Notes: generated from the letters alone by a model not told the origin. A stretch of 64,000 nt of DNA from Paraburkholderia sp. ZP32-5 (GCF_021390495.1 NZ_JAJEJP010000001.1:3038001-3102000), one strand, 5' to 3'. Counted from the first letter of the stretch, positions 1 to 9,645 are shown. Numbers and translations: made by a program.

Positions 1-293
1 CGACGCACATCGCCACGACGCTTGACGACGATGCTCGCCAGCAGCGGCGAATACGTCTGGAACGTACGCTCGACGCCTTCGCCCGACGAAATCTTACGGA
101 CGATGAACGACGAATTCAGACCACGGTTACGCTTGGCGATCACGACGCCTTCGTAAGCCTGCACACGCTTACGCGTGCCTTCAACCACGTTCACGCTAAC
201 GATGACCGTATCACCCGGATTAAAATCGGGAATGGTCTTTTCGCCGAGAACGCGCGCGATTTCTTCCTGCTCGAGTTTTGCAATCAGATTCAT
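1..293 (-). CDS. rplS: 50S ribosomal protein L19 (partial, 3' end outside window)
   Basis: L19 sits at the interface of the 30S and 50S subunits. Reading the minus strand from the ATG at 293 gives [19 protein letters not shown], followed by the [12 protein letters not shown] and [23 protein letters not shown] segments typical of L19, then the [16 protein letters not shown] stretch. About 97 of an expected 115-130 residues are present; the C-terminus and stop lie beyond base 1. It is the last gene of the rpsP-rimM-trmD-rplS operon, separated from trmD by a 167-nt gap that begins with a strong hairpin. Identity is secure. Confidence 0.97.
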   Translation of the reverse strand, partial: MNLIAKLEQEEIARVLGEKTIPDFNPGDTVIVSVNVVEGTRKRVQAYEGVVIAKRNRGLNSSFIVRKISSGEGVERTFQTYSPLLASIVVKRRGDVR

Positions 294-451
294 CACTGAC
301 TCCTAGATCCATCTTGTCGGCGTTCGTACCTGCCTTACGCTGCTTTCCTGCGAGTTACCCCGCTGCGTTCGGCTACGGCCCCGATAGAGGATGGGTTCAC
401 ATCTGGCGCCGCACACGCATGTACGACGCCGCCTCATGTCCGCTCGAAAGA

Positions 452-472
452 CCGAAGGCCTCAGGCCTTCGG
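452..472 (-). terminator. Perfect 9-bp hairpin whose loop is the trmD stop codon
   Basis: CCGAAGGCC (452-460) and GGCCTTCGG (464-472) pair perfectly, and the three loop bases 461-463 are the trmD stop codon read on the minus strand. The U-tract that follows (GTCTTTCG) is poor, so it is more likely a partial terminator, RNA-processing or 3'-end-stabilising hairpin than a full stop, since rplS downstream must be expressed. Confidence 0.5.
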
Positions 473-1228
473 CTCTTCCTTCGCGAGACTTGCGAGCCAT
501 GCCTCATCGGCACGGCTCAACATCCTGTTCTTTCTGGCCTTCACGATCAGATCGGGCCGTTTGTTCAGCGTGTTACGCAGCGCTTCGCGCCGGCGCCACA
601 CTTCGATTTCCGCATGATGGCCACCGAGCAATACATCGGGCACCCGCACGCCCTCATATTCTTCGGGACGCGTGTAATGCGGACAATCGAGCAACACGTC
701 GACGAAACTGTCCTGCACCGCCGACTGCGAATCGTTCAGCACACCAGGCAGCTGACGTACGACCGCGTCCATCAACGCCATCGCCGGCAGTTCACCACCC
801 GACAGTACGAAGTCGCCAAGACTGACTTCCTCATCAACAACGCGATCCAGCAGACGCTGGTCGATCGCTTCATAGCGCCCGCACAACAGGATCAAGCCGG
901 GCTCGGCCGCGAACTTCATGACGCGCTCGTGATTCAACGTAGCGCCTTGCGGCGACATCATCACGACACGTGACTCGGCAATGCCCTGCTCCGCCTGGGC
1001 CGCTTTCGCGGCGCCGATCGCCGCTTCGAGCGGTTTGGCCAGCATCACCATGCCAGGGCCACCGCCGTACGGGCGATCGTCGATCGTGCGGTAGTTGTCG
1101 GTGGTGAAATCACGTGGATTCCACGTCCGCAACCCATAGCGCTCCTGCTTCGCTGCCCTGCTGGTAATACCCCAGTCGGTCAGCGCGCGGAACATCTCCG
1201 GAAAGAGCGTCACGACATCGAACTGCAT
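461..1228 (-). CDS. trmD: tRNA (guanine-37-N1)-methyltransferase TrmD
   Basis: TrmD transfers a methyl group from S-adenosylmethionine to N1 of G37 in tRNAs, preventing +1 frameshifting. The 255-residue protein starts [13 protein letters not shown] and shows the SPOUT-fold hallmarks: YGGGPGM near residues 54-60, MSPQG at 91-95, [12 protein letters not shown] at 114-125 and [11 protein letters not shown] at 136-146, which forms the trefoil-knot SAM site. Length is normal for the family. It lies 25 nt downstream of rimM and upstream of rplS, the classic order of this operon, and is co-transcribed from the rpsP promoter. Confidence 0.97.
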   Translation of the reverse strand: MQFDVVTLFPEMFRALTDWGITSRAAKQERYGLRTWNPRDFTTDNYRTIDDRPYGGGPGMVMLAKPLEAAIGAAKAAQAEQGIAESRVVMMSPQGATLNHERVMKFAAEPGLILLCGRYEAIDQRLLDRVVDEEVSLGDFVLSGGELPAMALMDAVVRQLPGVLNDSQSAVQDSFVDVLLDCPHYTRPEEYEGVRVPDVLLGGHHAEIEVWRRREALRNTLNKRPDLIVKARKNRMLSRADEAWLASLAKEEPKA

Positions 1229-1253
1229 CGCTCTCTCCGTTCAATGAAAGATT

Positions 1254-1979
1254 TTAATAATCAGCTTCCCAGTCGACGACGATCTGCTTTGCCGCCTGGT
1301 CAACCGTTTTGACATAGACCCCAACAAACGGAATCAAACGTTCGCCGGCTACCGGCTTACCGCTTTTGTCCGTTGCAGGATATTCGACCCGCAGCACCGA
1401 CTGCACACTGTTGTCGATCATGCCAGCGACCTTGCCGAGATTAAGTCCAGCGAGGTTCACGACGTCCAGACCGATCAGATCGACCCAGTAGAATTCGTCG
1501 GCCCCGAGAGCCGGGAATTCGCTGCGGCTGATGTACACGCGACAACCACGCCACGCCAACGCTGCATCACGATCAGTAATGCCACCCAGACTGGCAACCA
1601 CGCTGTCGCCGTGCGTTTTGGCATGCAAAGACGGCGCCGATCGACGCTCCTGGCCTTTCAGCAGCCACCAGCGCTTTGCGCTCAGCAGGGCGTCGCCGCC
1701 TTGCCCGGCATCCGCATGGGCAGCCACCTTGACCCAGCCTTTGAGACCGTAAGCATCGACAATTGCGCCGACCTCGATGGCATCAGCCGGCCAGCTTGCC
1801 GCCGTTTCCGCGCGCATTTCTGCAGCTTCGGAAGCGGCGTTCGCTACAGAGGCTTTCGCCTTGTCGTCGGGTCGTTCGACCGGCTTGCGGACGAATGCAC
1901 CAAACGATGCCTGACCAGACGCCTTCCCGCGGGAACCTGCTCTGGCGCGATCAGAACTGCCGGAATCACGCTCAGACAT
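1254..1979 (-). CDS. rimM: Ribosome maturation factor RimM
   Basis: RimM binds ribosomal protein S19 and assists 16S rRNA processing and assembly of the 30S head. Of 241 residues, the family core begins around residue 67 ([19 protein letters not shown]), with the PRC-barrel part near [15 protein letters not shown] and a typical end, VDWEADY. The first ~65 residues are a Ser/Ala/Lys-rich, probably disordered extension absent from the ~180-residue enterobacterial protein. The annotated ATG at 1979 is the only start that keeps the extension; an internal start would be needed to give a standard-length protein. It follows rpsP after 123 nt. Confidence 0.95.
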   Translation of the reverse strand: MSERDSGSSDRARAGSRGKASGQASFGAFVRKPVERPDDKAKASVANAASEAAEMRAETAASWPADAIEVGAIVDAYGLKGWVKVAAHADAGQGGDALLSAKRWWLLKGQERRSAPSLHAKTHGDSVVASLGGITDRDAALAWRGCRVYISRSEFPALGADEFYWVDLIGLDVVNLAGLNLGKVAGMIDNSVQSVLRVEYPATDKSGKPVAGERLIPFVGVYVKTVDQAAKQIVVDWEADY

Positions 1980-2102
1980 GGGATGACCTCGAAGACAACT
2001 TCGCCGCCAATACTGGCGTCTGCTTCAGTAAAACAGTTTGCGTATCGAACTGCCCGCGCAGGCTGCACGAGTTGCCGGCGATACGCATGCATGCTGCCAT
2101 TT

Positions 2103-2357
2103 TTAAGCAGCCGGCTGCGCCTTTTGCGCTTCCTTCACGAGACGCTCGACGGTCGGCGACAGTTGCGCGCCAACGCCTTGCCAATACGTCAGACGATCCT
2201 GAGCGATACGCAGGGACTCGCCCTTCGTAGCGACCGGGTTGTAGAAACCGACGCGCTCGATGAAACGGCCGTCACGGCGGCTACGCGAGTCAGTGGCGAC
2301 GATGTTGTAGAACGGGCGCTTCTTGGAGCCGCCACGAGCCAAGCGGATGATGACCAT
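2103..2357 (-). CDS. rpsP: 30S ribosomal protein S16
   Basis: S16 is an assembly protein of the 30S body. The 84-residue protein begins [20 protein letters not shown] and contains [14 protein letters not shown], both diagnostic of S16. A longer reading frame upstream to 2435 exists, but the family consensus starts exactly at the ATG at 2357, and the extra 26 residues would overlap the promoter -10 box. It is the first gene of the operon with rimM, trmD and rplS. Confidence 0.97.
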   Translation of the reverse strand: MVIIRLARGGSKKRPFYNIVATDSRSRRDGRFIERVGFYNPVATKGESLRIAQDRLTYWQGVGAQLSPTVERLVKEAQKAQPAA

Positions 2358-2402
2358 ACTAGAATCCTTGAAAACCGGGGTTCGGAACGACTGAAACACG
2401 CG

Positions 2403-2431
2403 ATTATAGCGGGAAACTGACGCCATAACAA
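2403..2431 (-). promoter_or_regulatory. Sigma-70 promoter of the rpsP-rimM-trmD-rplS operon
   Basis: On the minus strand the -35 box TTGTTA (2426-2431) is followed by a 17-nt spacer and a perfect -10 box TATAAT (2403-2408), about 45 nt ahead of the rpsP start codon. This is close to consensus, as expected for a ribosomal protein operon. Confidence 0.8.
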
Positions 2432-2540
2432 ACACTTACCGGGATAAACTGAACGAGGCTGCCGCGCCGGCCGGCGACGACGGGCTCGCGAACCCCGTTC
2501 AAACGCCCTCCCAATACCCGGATCACCCGAAGGAGTGCCT

Positions 2541-3725
2541 GTGGAACGTCTGCCGTCCCTGCAGTTTCTACCCGCTTTTTTTGCCTTTTCGGTGCGTCTC
2601 GCCAGATTTCTCCGCGCCGCGCGAAGCCAGATTTTGCGCGCGATGCCCGCAATCATGCTGGCCGCGCATGCGCTATCGGCAACGGCCGCGTTACCCATCG
2701 GGAAAATCAGACTTCCGCCGGGCTTTCATATCGACGTGCTGTCCGACGAGGTCCCGGGCGCGCGCGCTATGACCCTTTCGCCACAAGGCATCCTTTATGT
2801 AGGCAGTCTCGAAGGGAATGTCTACGCGCTTGAGTTGCGCGACGGGCACGTCGCGAGCCGCCACGTGATCGCTTCCGGCCTGCAAATGCCGGCGGGCGTG
2901 GCGTGGCATGACGGCACGCTGTATGTGTCCGCCGTGTCGAAAATCGTGCGCTTCGATGCGATCGATTCCCATCTGAACGACCCGCCGAAGCCGGTCGTCG
3001 TCACTGATCAGTTGCCTACCGAAACGCACCACGGCTGGAAGTTCATCGCGTTCGGACCGGACGGCAAGCTGTATGTGCCCCAAGGCGCACCGTGCAACGT
3101 CTGCGAGCGGGATCGGGACCGGTTTGCGCTGCTCGGCCGCATGGATCCGGACGGTAGCCACTATGAGGTCATCGCGCACGGCATACGCAATACGGTCGGC
3201 TTCGCGTGGCATCCCGTCACGCACGAACTGTGGTTCACCGACAACGGCCGCGACCTGCTCGGCGACGATATCCCAAGCGACAAACTCAACCGCGCGCCAA
3301 GGGTCGGTATGGATTTCGGCTTCCCCTACTGCCATGGCGGCGACATAGCCGACCCCGAATTCGGCAAGGACCATCCGTGCAGCGGGTTCACCCCGCCTGT
3401 CGCCAAACTCGGCGCGCACGTCGCGGCGCTCGGCATGCGCTTTTACGACGGGCCGATGTTTCCCGCCGACTACCGGAACAACATCTTCATTGCGGAACAC
3501 GGCTCGTGGAACCGCAGCAAGAAGGTCGGCTATCGGGTCGTGCGCGTGATCGTCGATCCGGACGGCAGCCACGCACGCCAGCAAGTGTTCGCCGAAGGCT
3601 GGCTGCAACCCGGCGAGGCGGTCTGGGGACGCCCCGCCGACGTGATGCCGCTACCCGACGGATCGCTGCTGATCAGCGACGATTACGCCGGCGCGATCTA
3701 TCGCGTCACCTATACGGCGCCTTAG
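2541..3725 (+). CDS. Sorbosone/glucose dehydrogenase-like beta-propeller protein (PQQ-dependent sugar dehydrogenase family)
   Basis: The 394-residue protein looks like the soluble quinoprotein sugar dehydrogenase/L-sorbosone dehydrogenase family: an N-terminal hydrophobic export segment (about residues 35-52, ending ALSATAA), then a six-bladed propeller with HHGWKFIAFGPDGKLYV, AHGIRNTVGFAWHP, WFTDNGRDLLGDDIPSD, FPYCHGGD and FIAEHGSWNRSKKVGYRV. The last motif and the HGIRN motif match the PQQ and calcium-binding regions of the family. GTG at 2541 is preferred over GTG at 2535 because AGGAG at 2531-2535 is then spaced 5 nt from the start. It is divergent from rpsP. The real substrate is unknown; PQQ use is inferred from family. 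Confidence 0.82.
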   Translation: MERLPSLQFLPAFFAFSVRLARFLRAARSQILRAMPAIMLAAHALSATAALPIGKIRLPPGFHIDVLSDEVPGARAMTLSPQGILYVGSLEGNVYALELRDGHVASRHVIASGLQMPAGVAWHDGTLYVSAVSKIVRFDAIDSHLNDPPKPVVVTDQLPTETHHGWKFIAFGPDGKLYVPQGAPCNVCERDRDRFALLGRMDPDGSHYEVIAHGIRNTVGFAWHPVTHELWFTDNGRDLLGDDIPSDKLNRAPRVGMDFGFPYCHGGDIADPEFGKDHPCSGFTPPVAKLGAHVAALGMRFYDGPMFPADYRNNIFIAEHGSWNRSKKVGYRVVRVIVDPDGSHARQQVFAEGWLQPGEAVWGRPADVMPLPDGSLLISDDYAGAIYRVTYTAP

Positions 3726-3987
3726 CGCATCGGGATGCCGACAATGCCGGCGCAGCAATTTCAGCGACGAAAACCGGCGATCTCGCGGCCACACAAAGGA
3801 AAATGCGTCGCCGCGAGCCGGCTGTAGTTGACGGCAACGACCGACACGCGGCCAGCCCGCGCGCTTCACCTCCCACACTAACCCGCTGCTATATGCCCAC
3901 GCACGACCGGCGAGCGTAGAATGCGCGTCGGCCCGCGCTACCCCGCGCGCCCATTTTTTGACCGCCTGTCACTCTGCCCACGCGTTT

Positions 3988-4455
3988 ATGTCCATCGCTG
4001 CCTCGACCTCCCCGCGCTTCAGATCCAAGACGATTACCGCCGCGCTGGCGTTTCTCCTCGGCAGTCTCGGCGCCCATCGCTTCTATCTGTACGGCACGCG
4101 GGATATTTACGGCTGGGCGCATCTGATCGGCACGCTAACAGGCATTCCTGGCGTGATGCTGCTGGTAGCCACCGAACGCGCATCGGTACTCGGCTGGGTG
4201 CTCGCTTTCATCGGCGCTGTGTCGCTATTCGCCGCGTTCCTCGCCGCGCTCGTCTACGGACTGCGTCCGGACGAAAAATGGGACGCGCAATTCAACGCGC
4301 ACACGCAACGCAAAAGCCGCTCCGGCTGGGCCGTCATCTTCGTCGTGATCTTTTCGCTGCTATTCGGCGCCTTCCTGCTGATGACCGGCCTCGCGATCGC
4401 TTTTCAGACCTACTTCGAAACGCAGGTTGAAGCGGCGAAAGCGATCTCGCAGTAG
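3988..4455 (+). CDS. TM2 domain-containing inner-membrane protein
   Basis: The 155-residue protein starts at MSIAASTSPRF (ATG 3988). It has an N-terminal TM2-type pair of helices (LAFLLGSLGAHRFYLY then HLIGTLTGIPGVMLLVA), with the GAHRFYLG-like turn that defines the domain, followed by two more hydrophobic helices (LGWVLAFIGAVSLFAAFLAALVYGL and a C-terminal FVVIFSLLFGAFLLMTGLAIAF). About four membrane segments in all. Function of this domain in bacteria is unknown. It stands alone between the dehydrogenase and the convergent radical SAM gene, only 33 nt from the latter's stop. Confidence 0.8.
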   Translation: MSIAASTSPRFRSKTITAALAFLLGSLGAHRFYLYGTRDIYGWAHLIGTLTGIPGVMLLVATERASVLGWVLAFIGAVSLFAAFLAALVYGLRPDEKWDAQFNAHTQRKSRSGWAVIFVVIFSLLFGAFLLMTGLAIAFQTYFETQVEAAKAISQ

Positions 4456-4488
4456 CAAGCCTGCGAGACGCCATCAGTGTGACGCACG

Positions 4489-5664
4489 CTAAAAAAGCCG
4501 CAGTTGCGGATTGTCACGCGACGGCGCCGAAGTCTGCTCCGCATCACGCGATGGCTCGATCCGCCGAAAGTGCGACATATCGAGAATTCCGCGGTCGCGC
4601 TCATTCAAGCCCAAACGACGCACGGCCTTGTGAAAGCGCTGCTTGAGCAGATCCGCCCACAGGCCCTCGCCCTTCATGCGGGTCGAGAACGACGAATCGT
4701 AGTCCTTGCCGCCGCGCATATCGCGCACACGGCTCATCACACGATCAGCCCGATCGGGGAAATGCGCGGTGAGCCAATCTTTGAACAGCGGCGCGACTTC
4801 CCACGGCAGCCGCAACACGATGTAGCTCGCGTTGCTCGCGCCTGCCTCCGCGCATGCTTCGAGCACCCGCTCCAGATCGGGTTCGGTGACGAACGGGATT
4901 ACCGGCGCAATGCTGACGCCGACCGGAATGCCCGCCTCGCTGAGCGTGCGGATCGCACGCAGGCGGCGCGACGGCGTAGCCGCGCGCGGTTCGAGCGTGC
5001 GTGCGATGTCGGCATCGAGCGTGGTGATCGTGATGGCCGCCATGAACTGCCCGCGCGCGGCCATTGGCGCCAGCAGGTCGATATCGCGCTCGATCAGCGA
5101 CGATTTGGTGATGGCCGCGAACGGCTGGTTGCGTTCGCTGAGCACCTCGATCACTCGGCGCGTGAGGCGCAGATCGCGTTCGGCCGGCTGCCATGCATCG
5201 GTGGCGACGCCCAGCGCAATGGGTTCGGGCACGTATGACTTCTTCGACAGTTCCCGCTCCAGCAACTCCGGCGCGTTGATCTTCGCGTAGATGCGGCTTT
5301 CGAAGTCGAGCCCCGGCGATAGCCCCAGGTAGCTGTGCGTGGGCCGCGCGAAGCAATAGATGCAACCATGCTCGCAGCCGCGATACGGATTGAGCGACAC
5401 GCTGAACGGGATATCCGGCGATGCGTTGCGCGTGAGGATCGTTTTCGCGCGCTCCTCGAACACCTGCGTGCGCAAGGCCTTCGGTTCGCCGTCTTCCTCA
5501 TCGGCTTGCCAGCCGTCGTCGACGGCTTCGCGCTGGTCGACTTCGTAGCGGCCTTGCAGATTCGTGACCGCGCCGCGCCCCTTGCGCGGCGCGGGTGGCG
5601 CAATCGTAAATTCCGGAACAGCGGGGGTGTCGGGATCATCCACGGCGAGGGCAAAAAGACGCAA
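4489..5664 (-). CDS. PA0069-family radical SAM protein
   Basis: The 391-residue protein carries the radical-SAM cluster motif CEHGCIYC (Cys97, Cys101, Cys104), which binds the 4Fe-4S cluster that cleaves SAM, preceded by LNPYRG. The following HSYLGLSPGLDFESRI, ALGVATDAWQPAER, ITKSSLIERDIDLL and PVIPFVTEPDLERVLE segments match the PA0069/Rv2578c-type family, distant relatives of spore photoproduct lyase. The reaction is unknown. The N-terminal ~70 residues are charged and probably flexible. It is a single gene, convergent with the TM2 gene. Confidence 0.88.
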   Translation of the reverse strand: MRLFALAVDDPDTPAVPEFTIAPPAPRKGRGAVTNLQGRYEVDQREAVDDGWQADEEDGEPKALRTQVFEERAKTILTRNASPDIPFSVSLNPYRGCEHGCIYCFARPTHSYLGLSPGLDFESRIYAKINAPELLERELSKKSYVPEPIALGVATDAWQPAERDLRLTRRVIEVLSERNQPFAAITKSSLIERDIDLLAPMAARGQFMAAITITTLDADIARTLEPRAATPSRRLRAIRTLSEAGIPVGVSIAPVIPFVTEPDLERVLEACAEAGASNASYIVLRLPWEVAPLFKDWLTAHFPDRADRVMSRVRDMRGGKDYDSSFSTRMKGEGLWADLLKQRFHKAVRRLGLNERDRGILDMSHFRRIEPSRDAEQTSAPSRDNPQLRLF

Positions 5665-5738
5665 AATACCTGTATAAATATACAGTGTTTACGCCGTTTG
5701 TCGAGCCCTGCGTCTACGCCGAGACAATGGACTCCCTG

Positions 5739-6227
5739 TTAATCCCCCACCGGGATCGTCAAGGTCTCCTTGATCTCTTCCATCACCACATAGCTCTTCG
5801 ACTGCACCGCCCCCGGCAGTTGCAGCAGGATGTCGCCGAGCAGCTTGCGGTAGTCCGCCATTTCGCCGATGCGCGCCTTGATCAGATAGTCGAAATCGCC
5901 CGACACCAGATGGCATTCGAGCACCTCCGGAATCTTCTGCACCTCGCGCCGGAACTGGTCGAACATGTTGCCGCTCTTGTGGTCGAGCGTGATCTCGACG
6001 AACACCAGCAGCGCCGCGCCCAGCTCGGCCGGGTTCACGCGTGCGTAATAGCCGGTGATCACGCCATCGCGCTCCATCCGCTTGACTCGCTCGATGCAAG
6101 GCGTCACCGACAGCCCGACCTGCTCCGCGAGGTCTTTCATCGCCATCCGGCCGTCCTGCTGCAGTAGCCGCAGAATCTTGTGATCCAGTTTGTCGAGGGC
6201 CCGCACGGGCTGGCGCTGAGTACGCAT
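5739..6227 (-). CDS. Lrp/AsnC-family transcriptional regulator, probable regulator of dadA
   Basis: The 162-residue protein has an N-terminal winged helix-turn-helix (LDKLDHKILRLLQQDGRMAMK then LAEQVGLSVTPCIERVKRME) and a C-terminal RAM effector domain (GAALLVFVEITLDHK, ECHLVSGDFDYLIKARI). It is divergent from the D-amino-acid dehydrogenase gene dadA and shares a 192-bp AT-rich spacer, the usual arrangement for an amino-acid-responsive Lrp protein that controls D-amino-acid or alanine catabolism. Regulation of dadA is inferred from position. Confidence 0.9.
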   Translation of the reverse strand: MRTQRQPVRALDKLDHKILRLLQQDGRMAMKDLAEQVGLSVTPCIERVKRMERDGVITGYYARVNPAELGAALLVFVEITLDHKSGNMFDQFRREVQKIPEVLECHLVSGDFDYLIKARIGEMADYRKLLGDILLQLPGAVQSKSYVVMEEIKETLTIPVGD

Positions 6228-6419
6228 AGTGATTTTGCTGAAAATTATGAAAATACAATAACAAAACCTACATGACTGTTAATAGTATAGCGGTTAACAC
6301 TGGGTAATCCGCATATCGCAACAGGTCGCAGCTCGTTGAACCCTGGTTGAACCGAGCACGACCCGATCCCGCCGCGAACGGCTTACCCCAACAACCTTTT
6401 CCGAATCTCTGGAGCAGCT
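6228..6419. promoter_or_regulatory. AT-rich divergent promoter region between the Lrp-type regulator and dadA
   Basis: The first ~75 bases (6228-6302) are strikingly AT-rich for this genome, with A/T runs such as GAAAATTATGAAAATACAATAAC and GTTAATAGTATAG. This is the kind of sequence Lrp-family proteins bind. I cannot fix a -35/-10 pair with confidence. dadA has TCTGGAGCAGCT just ahead of its ATG as a ribosome binding site. Confidence 0.5.
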
Positions 6420-7706
6420 ATGCGAGTCGTCGTTCTGGGCAGTGGCGTCGTTGGCGTAACGAGTGCGTATTACCTCGCGCGCGCCGGTCACGAAGTGACC
6501 GTCATCGATCGCGAGGCCGGCCCGGCGCTCGAAACCAGCTTCGCCAACGCGGGCCAGATTTCGCCGGGCTACGCGTCGCCGTGGGCGGCGCCGGGCGTGC
6601 CGCTGAAGGCCGTCAAATGGATGTTCCAGAAGCATGCGCCGCTCGCGATCCGTCTCGACGGTACGACCTTCCAGCTGCAATGGATGTGGCAGATGCTGCA
6701 GAACTGCACGGCGTCGCGCTACGCGGTGAACAAGGGCCGCATGGTGCGGCTCGCCGAGTACAGCCGCGATTGCCTGCAAGCGTTGCGCGCGGAAACCGGC
6801 ATCCAGTATGAAGGCCGCACGGGCGGCACGCTGCAGGTGTTCCGCACGCAGCAACAGTTCGACGGCGCCGCGAAAGACATCGCCGTGCTGCAGGACGCGA
6901 ACGTGCCGTACGAACTGCTGTCCGCGGCCGAGCTCGCGAAAGCCGAACCGGCGCTCGCCGCCGTATCGCACAAGCTGACCGGCGGCCTGCGCCTGCCTGG
7001 CGACGAAACCGGCGACTGCCAGATGTTCACGACGCGGCTCGCCGCGCTCGCCGAAGAACTCGGCGTCAAGTTCCGCTACAACACGTCGATCGACGCGCTC
7101 GCGATGGCGGGCGACCGCATCGCCGGCGTGCAGTGCGGCAGTGAACTGGTGCGCGCGGATTCGTTCGTCGTCGCGCTCGGTTCATACTCGACGCGCTTCC
7201 TCGACGGCATCGTGAAGATTCCGGTCTACCCGCTGAAGGGCTATTCGATCACCGCGCCGATCGTCGACGCTGCGGCCGCACCGGTATCGACCGTGCTCGA
7301 CGAGACTTACAAGATCGCGATCACGCGCTTCGACGACCGGATCCGCGTTGGCGGGATGGCCGAGATCGTCGGTTTCGACAAATCATTGCGTCGCGCGCGC
7401 CGCGAAACGCTGGAACTGTGTGTGAACGACCTGTTCCCTGGCGGCGGCGACACGTCGAAGGCGACGTTCTGGACCGGCCTGCGTCCGATGACGCCGGACG
7501 GCACGCCGATCGTCGGCCGCACGCGGGTGCCGAATCTGTTCCTGAACACCGGCCACGGCACGCTCGGCTGGACGATGTCGTGCGGCTCGGGCCAACTGCT
7601 CGCCGATGTGATGTCGGGCAAGCAGCCCGCCATTCGCGCGGACGATCTGTCGGTGCATCGCTATCTCGGGGAGACGGCCGCCGAGCATCGGCCGGCTTAT
7701 GCCTGA
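6420..7706 (+). CDS. dadA: D-amino acid dehydrogenase (small subunit family)
   Basis: DadA oxidatively deaminates D-amino acids, chiefly D-alanine, to 2-oxo acids at the inner membrane, passing electrons to the respiratory chain. The 428-residue FAD enzyme begins [20 protein letters not shown] with the dinucleotide-binding GxGxxG at residues 7-12, followed by [34 protein letters not shown] and a C-terminal [16 protein letters not shown] motif, all typical of DadA. Length is standard. SD GGAG is spaced about 6 nt from the ATG. It is divergent from an Lrp-type regulator and ends at a bidirectional terminator. Confidence 0.95.
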   Translation: MRVVVLGSGVVGVTSAYYLARAGHEVTVIDREAGPALETSFANAGQISPGYASPWAAPGVPLKAVKWMFQKHAPLAIRLDGTTFQLQWMWQMLQNCTASRYAVNKGRMVRLAEYSRDCLQALRAETGIQYEGRTGGTLQVFRTQQQFDGAAKDIAVLQDANVPYELLSAAELAKAEPALAAVSHKLTGGLRLPGDETGDCQMFTTRLAALAEELGVKFRYNTSIDALAMAGDRIAGVQCGSELVRADSFVVALGSYSTRFLDGIVKIPVYPLKGYSITAPIVDAAAAPVSTVLDETYKIAITRFDDRIRVGGMAEIVGFDKSLRRARRETLELCVNDLFPGGGDTSKATFWTGLRPMTPDGTPIVGRTRVPNLFLNTGHGTLGWTMSCGSGQLLADVMSGKQPAIRADDLSVHRYLGETAAEHRPAYA

Positions 7707-7763
7707 ATGAGGCCGCTAGCGGGCAAATCTCGCACATGCGGTAACAGAGCCATGTAAAAAACA

Positions 7764-7787
7764 AACGGCGCCTCGCGAGGCGCCGTT
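7764..7787. terminator. Bidirectional intrinsic terminator between dadA and the acyl-CoA dehydrogenase gene
   Basis: AACGGCGCCTCG (7764-7775) and CGAGGCGCCGTT (7776-7787) form a perfect 24-bp palindrome. It is followed by TTTTCATTTCT on the plus strand and by TGTTTTTTAC on the minus strand, so it can end both converging transcripts. Confidence 0.85.
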
Positions 7788-7831
7788 TTCATTTCTGGTT
7801 CAAAGACATTCGTCGCAAGCGACGCACCGTG

Positions 7832-9622
7832 TCAGAACTGATCTTCCGACAGCGCCAGCACACCCTCGCCTCCCTTCGCGCTGACGATCGCCACTTCGAG
7901 CGCCGCTGCTTGCGGCAGCACGTGCTCCGCGTAGAACCGCGCGGTCGCGATCTTCGCACCGTAAAACGTAGGGTCTTCGTCGCGCTTCGCCGCGGCGGCG
8001 AGCAACGCGCGCGCCATCTGCCAGCCGCCGAGCACGATGCCCGCGAGCTTCAGATACGGCACGCTGCCGGCGAACACCGCGTTCGGATCGTCCTTCGCAT
8101 TCGCGACGACGAAATCGACCACGGCGGCGAGCGCACGATGTCCGTCCGCGAGCTGCGTCTTCATCGACGCGTACGCCGCGCCCTGCTCCGCACCGAGCGC
8201 GTCAACCGTTGAGGCGATATCGGCGAGCAGTTCCTTCGCGACCTTGCCGCCGTCGCGCAGCGTCTTGCGGCCGATCAGGTCGTTGGCCTGAATTGCGGTC
8301 GTGCCTTCATAGATCGGCAGGATGCGTGCGTCGCGGTAGTACTGCGCGGCACCGGTTTCCTCGATGAATCCCATGCCGCCATGCACCTGCACGCCGAGGC
8401 TCGCGACGTCGACCGACAGCTCGGTGCTCCAGCCTTTCACGATCGGCACCAGGTATTCGTAAATCGCCTGATGCGCGGCGCGCACTGCGTCATCCGGATG
8501 ACGATGCGCGAGGTCGCAATGAGAAGCCGCGACATAGGCGAGCGCGCGCGATGCTTCGGTCAGGCAGCGCATCGTCGACAGCATGCGGCGCACGTCCGGG
8601 TGCTGGATGATCGCGACCGGCTGCTTCGCGGAGCCATCGACGGGACGGCTCTGCACGCGCTCCTTCGCGTACGCGACCGCCTTCTGGTATGCACGGTCCG
8701 ACACGGCGACGCCCTGCATGCCCACCGCGAAACGCGCGGCGTTCATCATGATGAACATGTATTCGAGACCGCGATTTTCTTCGCCGATCAACTGGCCGAT
8801 CGCGCCGCCGTGATCGCCGAACTGCAGCACCGCGGACGGGCTCGCCTTGATGCCGAGCTTGTGCTCGATCGACACGCAATGAACGTCGTTACGCTCGCCC
8901 ACCGAACCTTCTTCGTTGACGAGAAACTTCGGCACGAGAAAGAGCGAAATGCCCTTCACGCCGTCGGGCGCATTGGGCGTGCGCGCGAGCACCAGATGCA
9001 CGATATTTTTCGCCATATCGTGCTCGCCCCACGTGATGAAAATCTTCGTGCCGAACAGTTTGAACGAACCATCGGGCTGCGGCTCGGCGCGCGTGCGCAC
9101 GAGCGCGAGATCGGAACCGGCCTGCGGCTCGGTCAGGTTCATCGTGCCGGTCCATTCGCCTGAAATCAGCTTCGGCACGAAAGTCTGTTTTTGCGCCTCA
9201 CTGCCGGCGGTCAGCAGCGCCTCGATCGCTCCATCGGTCAACAACGGGCACAGCGCAAACGACAGGTTCGACGCGTTCAGCATTTCGACGCACGGCGTCG
9301 CGATCAGCTTCGGCAGACCCTGCCCTTCATAGTCGAGCGGATGCTGCACGCCTTGCCAGCCGCCGTCGGCGAACTGACGAAACGCGTCGCGAAAACCCGG
9401 CGTCGCGGTGACGACGCCATCCTTCCAGCTGCTCGGATTGCGATCACCTTCGACGTTCAGCGGTGCGAGCACTTCGCCGCACAACTTGGCCGACTCTTCG
9501 AGCACGGCCTGCGCTGTATCGAGATTCGCGTCTTCGAAGCCGGGCAGCGTCGCAATCTGTTCGAGTCCGGCCAGTTCTTTCATCACGAACAGCATGTCCT
9601 TGATGGGCGCCGTGTAGCTCAT
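7832..9622 (-). CDS. Acyl-CoA dehydrogenase (large, ~600-residue DmdC/FadE-like type)
   Basis: This FAD enzyme introduces the alpha-beta double bond in an acyl-CoA thioester and hands electrons to ETF. At 596 residues it belongs to the large class with an extra C-terminal domain. It begins MSYTAPIKDMLFVMKELAGL and contains MNLTEPQAGSDLALVRTRA and the FITWGEHDMAKNIVHLVLAR flavin-domain segments, GIKASPSAVLQFG, and the helical C-terminal domain with QVHGGMGFIEETGAAQYYRDARI near the catalytic region. Substrate cannot be read; annotation as 3-methylmercaptopropionyl-CoA dehydrogenase is common for relatives but unproven. It lies directly downstream of etfBA on the same strand, its likely electron acceptor. 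Confidence 0.92.
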   Translation of the reverse strand: MSYTAPIKDMLFVMKELAGLEQIATLPGFEDANLDTAQAVLEESAKLCGEVLAPLNVEGDRNPSSWKDGVVTATPGFRDAFRQFADGGWQGVQHPLDYEGQGLPKLIATPCVEMLNASNLSFALCPLLTDGAIEALLTAGSEAQKQTFVPKLISGEWTGTMNLTEPQAGSDLALVRTRAEPQPDGSFKLFGTKIFITWGEHDMAKNIVHLVLARTPNAPDGVKGISLFLVPKFLVNEEGSVGERNDVHCVSIEHKLGIKASPSAVLQFGDHGGAIGQLIGEENRGLEYMFIMMNAARFAVGMQGVAVSDRAYQKAVAYAKERVQSRPVDGSAKQPVAIIQHPDVRRMLSTMRCLTEASRALAYVAASHCDLAHRHPDDAVRAAHQAIYEYLVPIVKGWSTELSVDVASLGVQVHGGMGFIEETGAAQYYRDARILPIYEGTTAIQANDLIGRKTLRDGGKVAKELLADIASTVDALGAEQGAAYASMKTQLADGHRALAAVVDFVVANAKDDPNAVFAGSVPYLKLAGIVLGGWQMARALLAAAAKRDEDPTFYGAKIATARFYAEHVLPQAAALEVAIVSAKGGEGVLALSEDQF

Positions 9623-9645
9623 GTTGGGTCTCCTCCGTTGAAATG

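Noticed and set aside
4249..4430. Second small gene overlapping the TM2 gene in another frame
   Set aside because: Arg-rich translation with no features; shadow of the TM2 gene.
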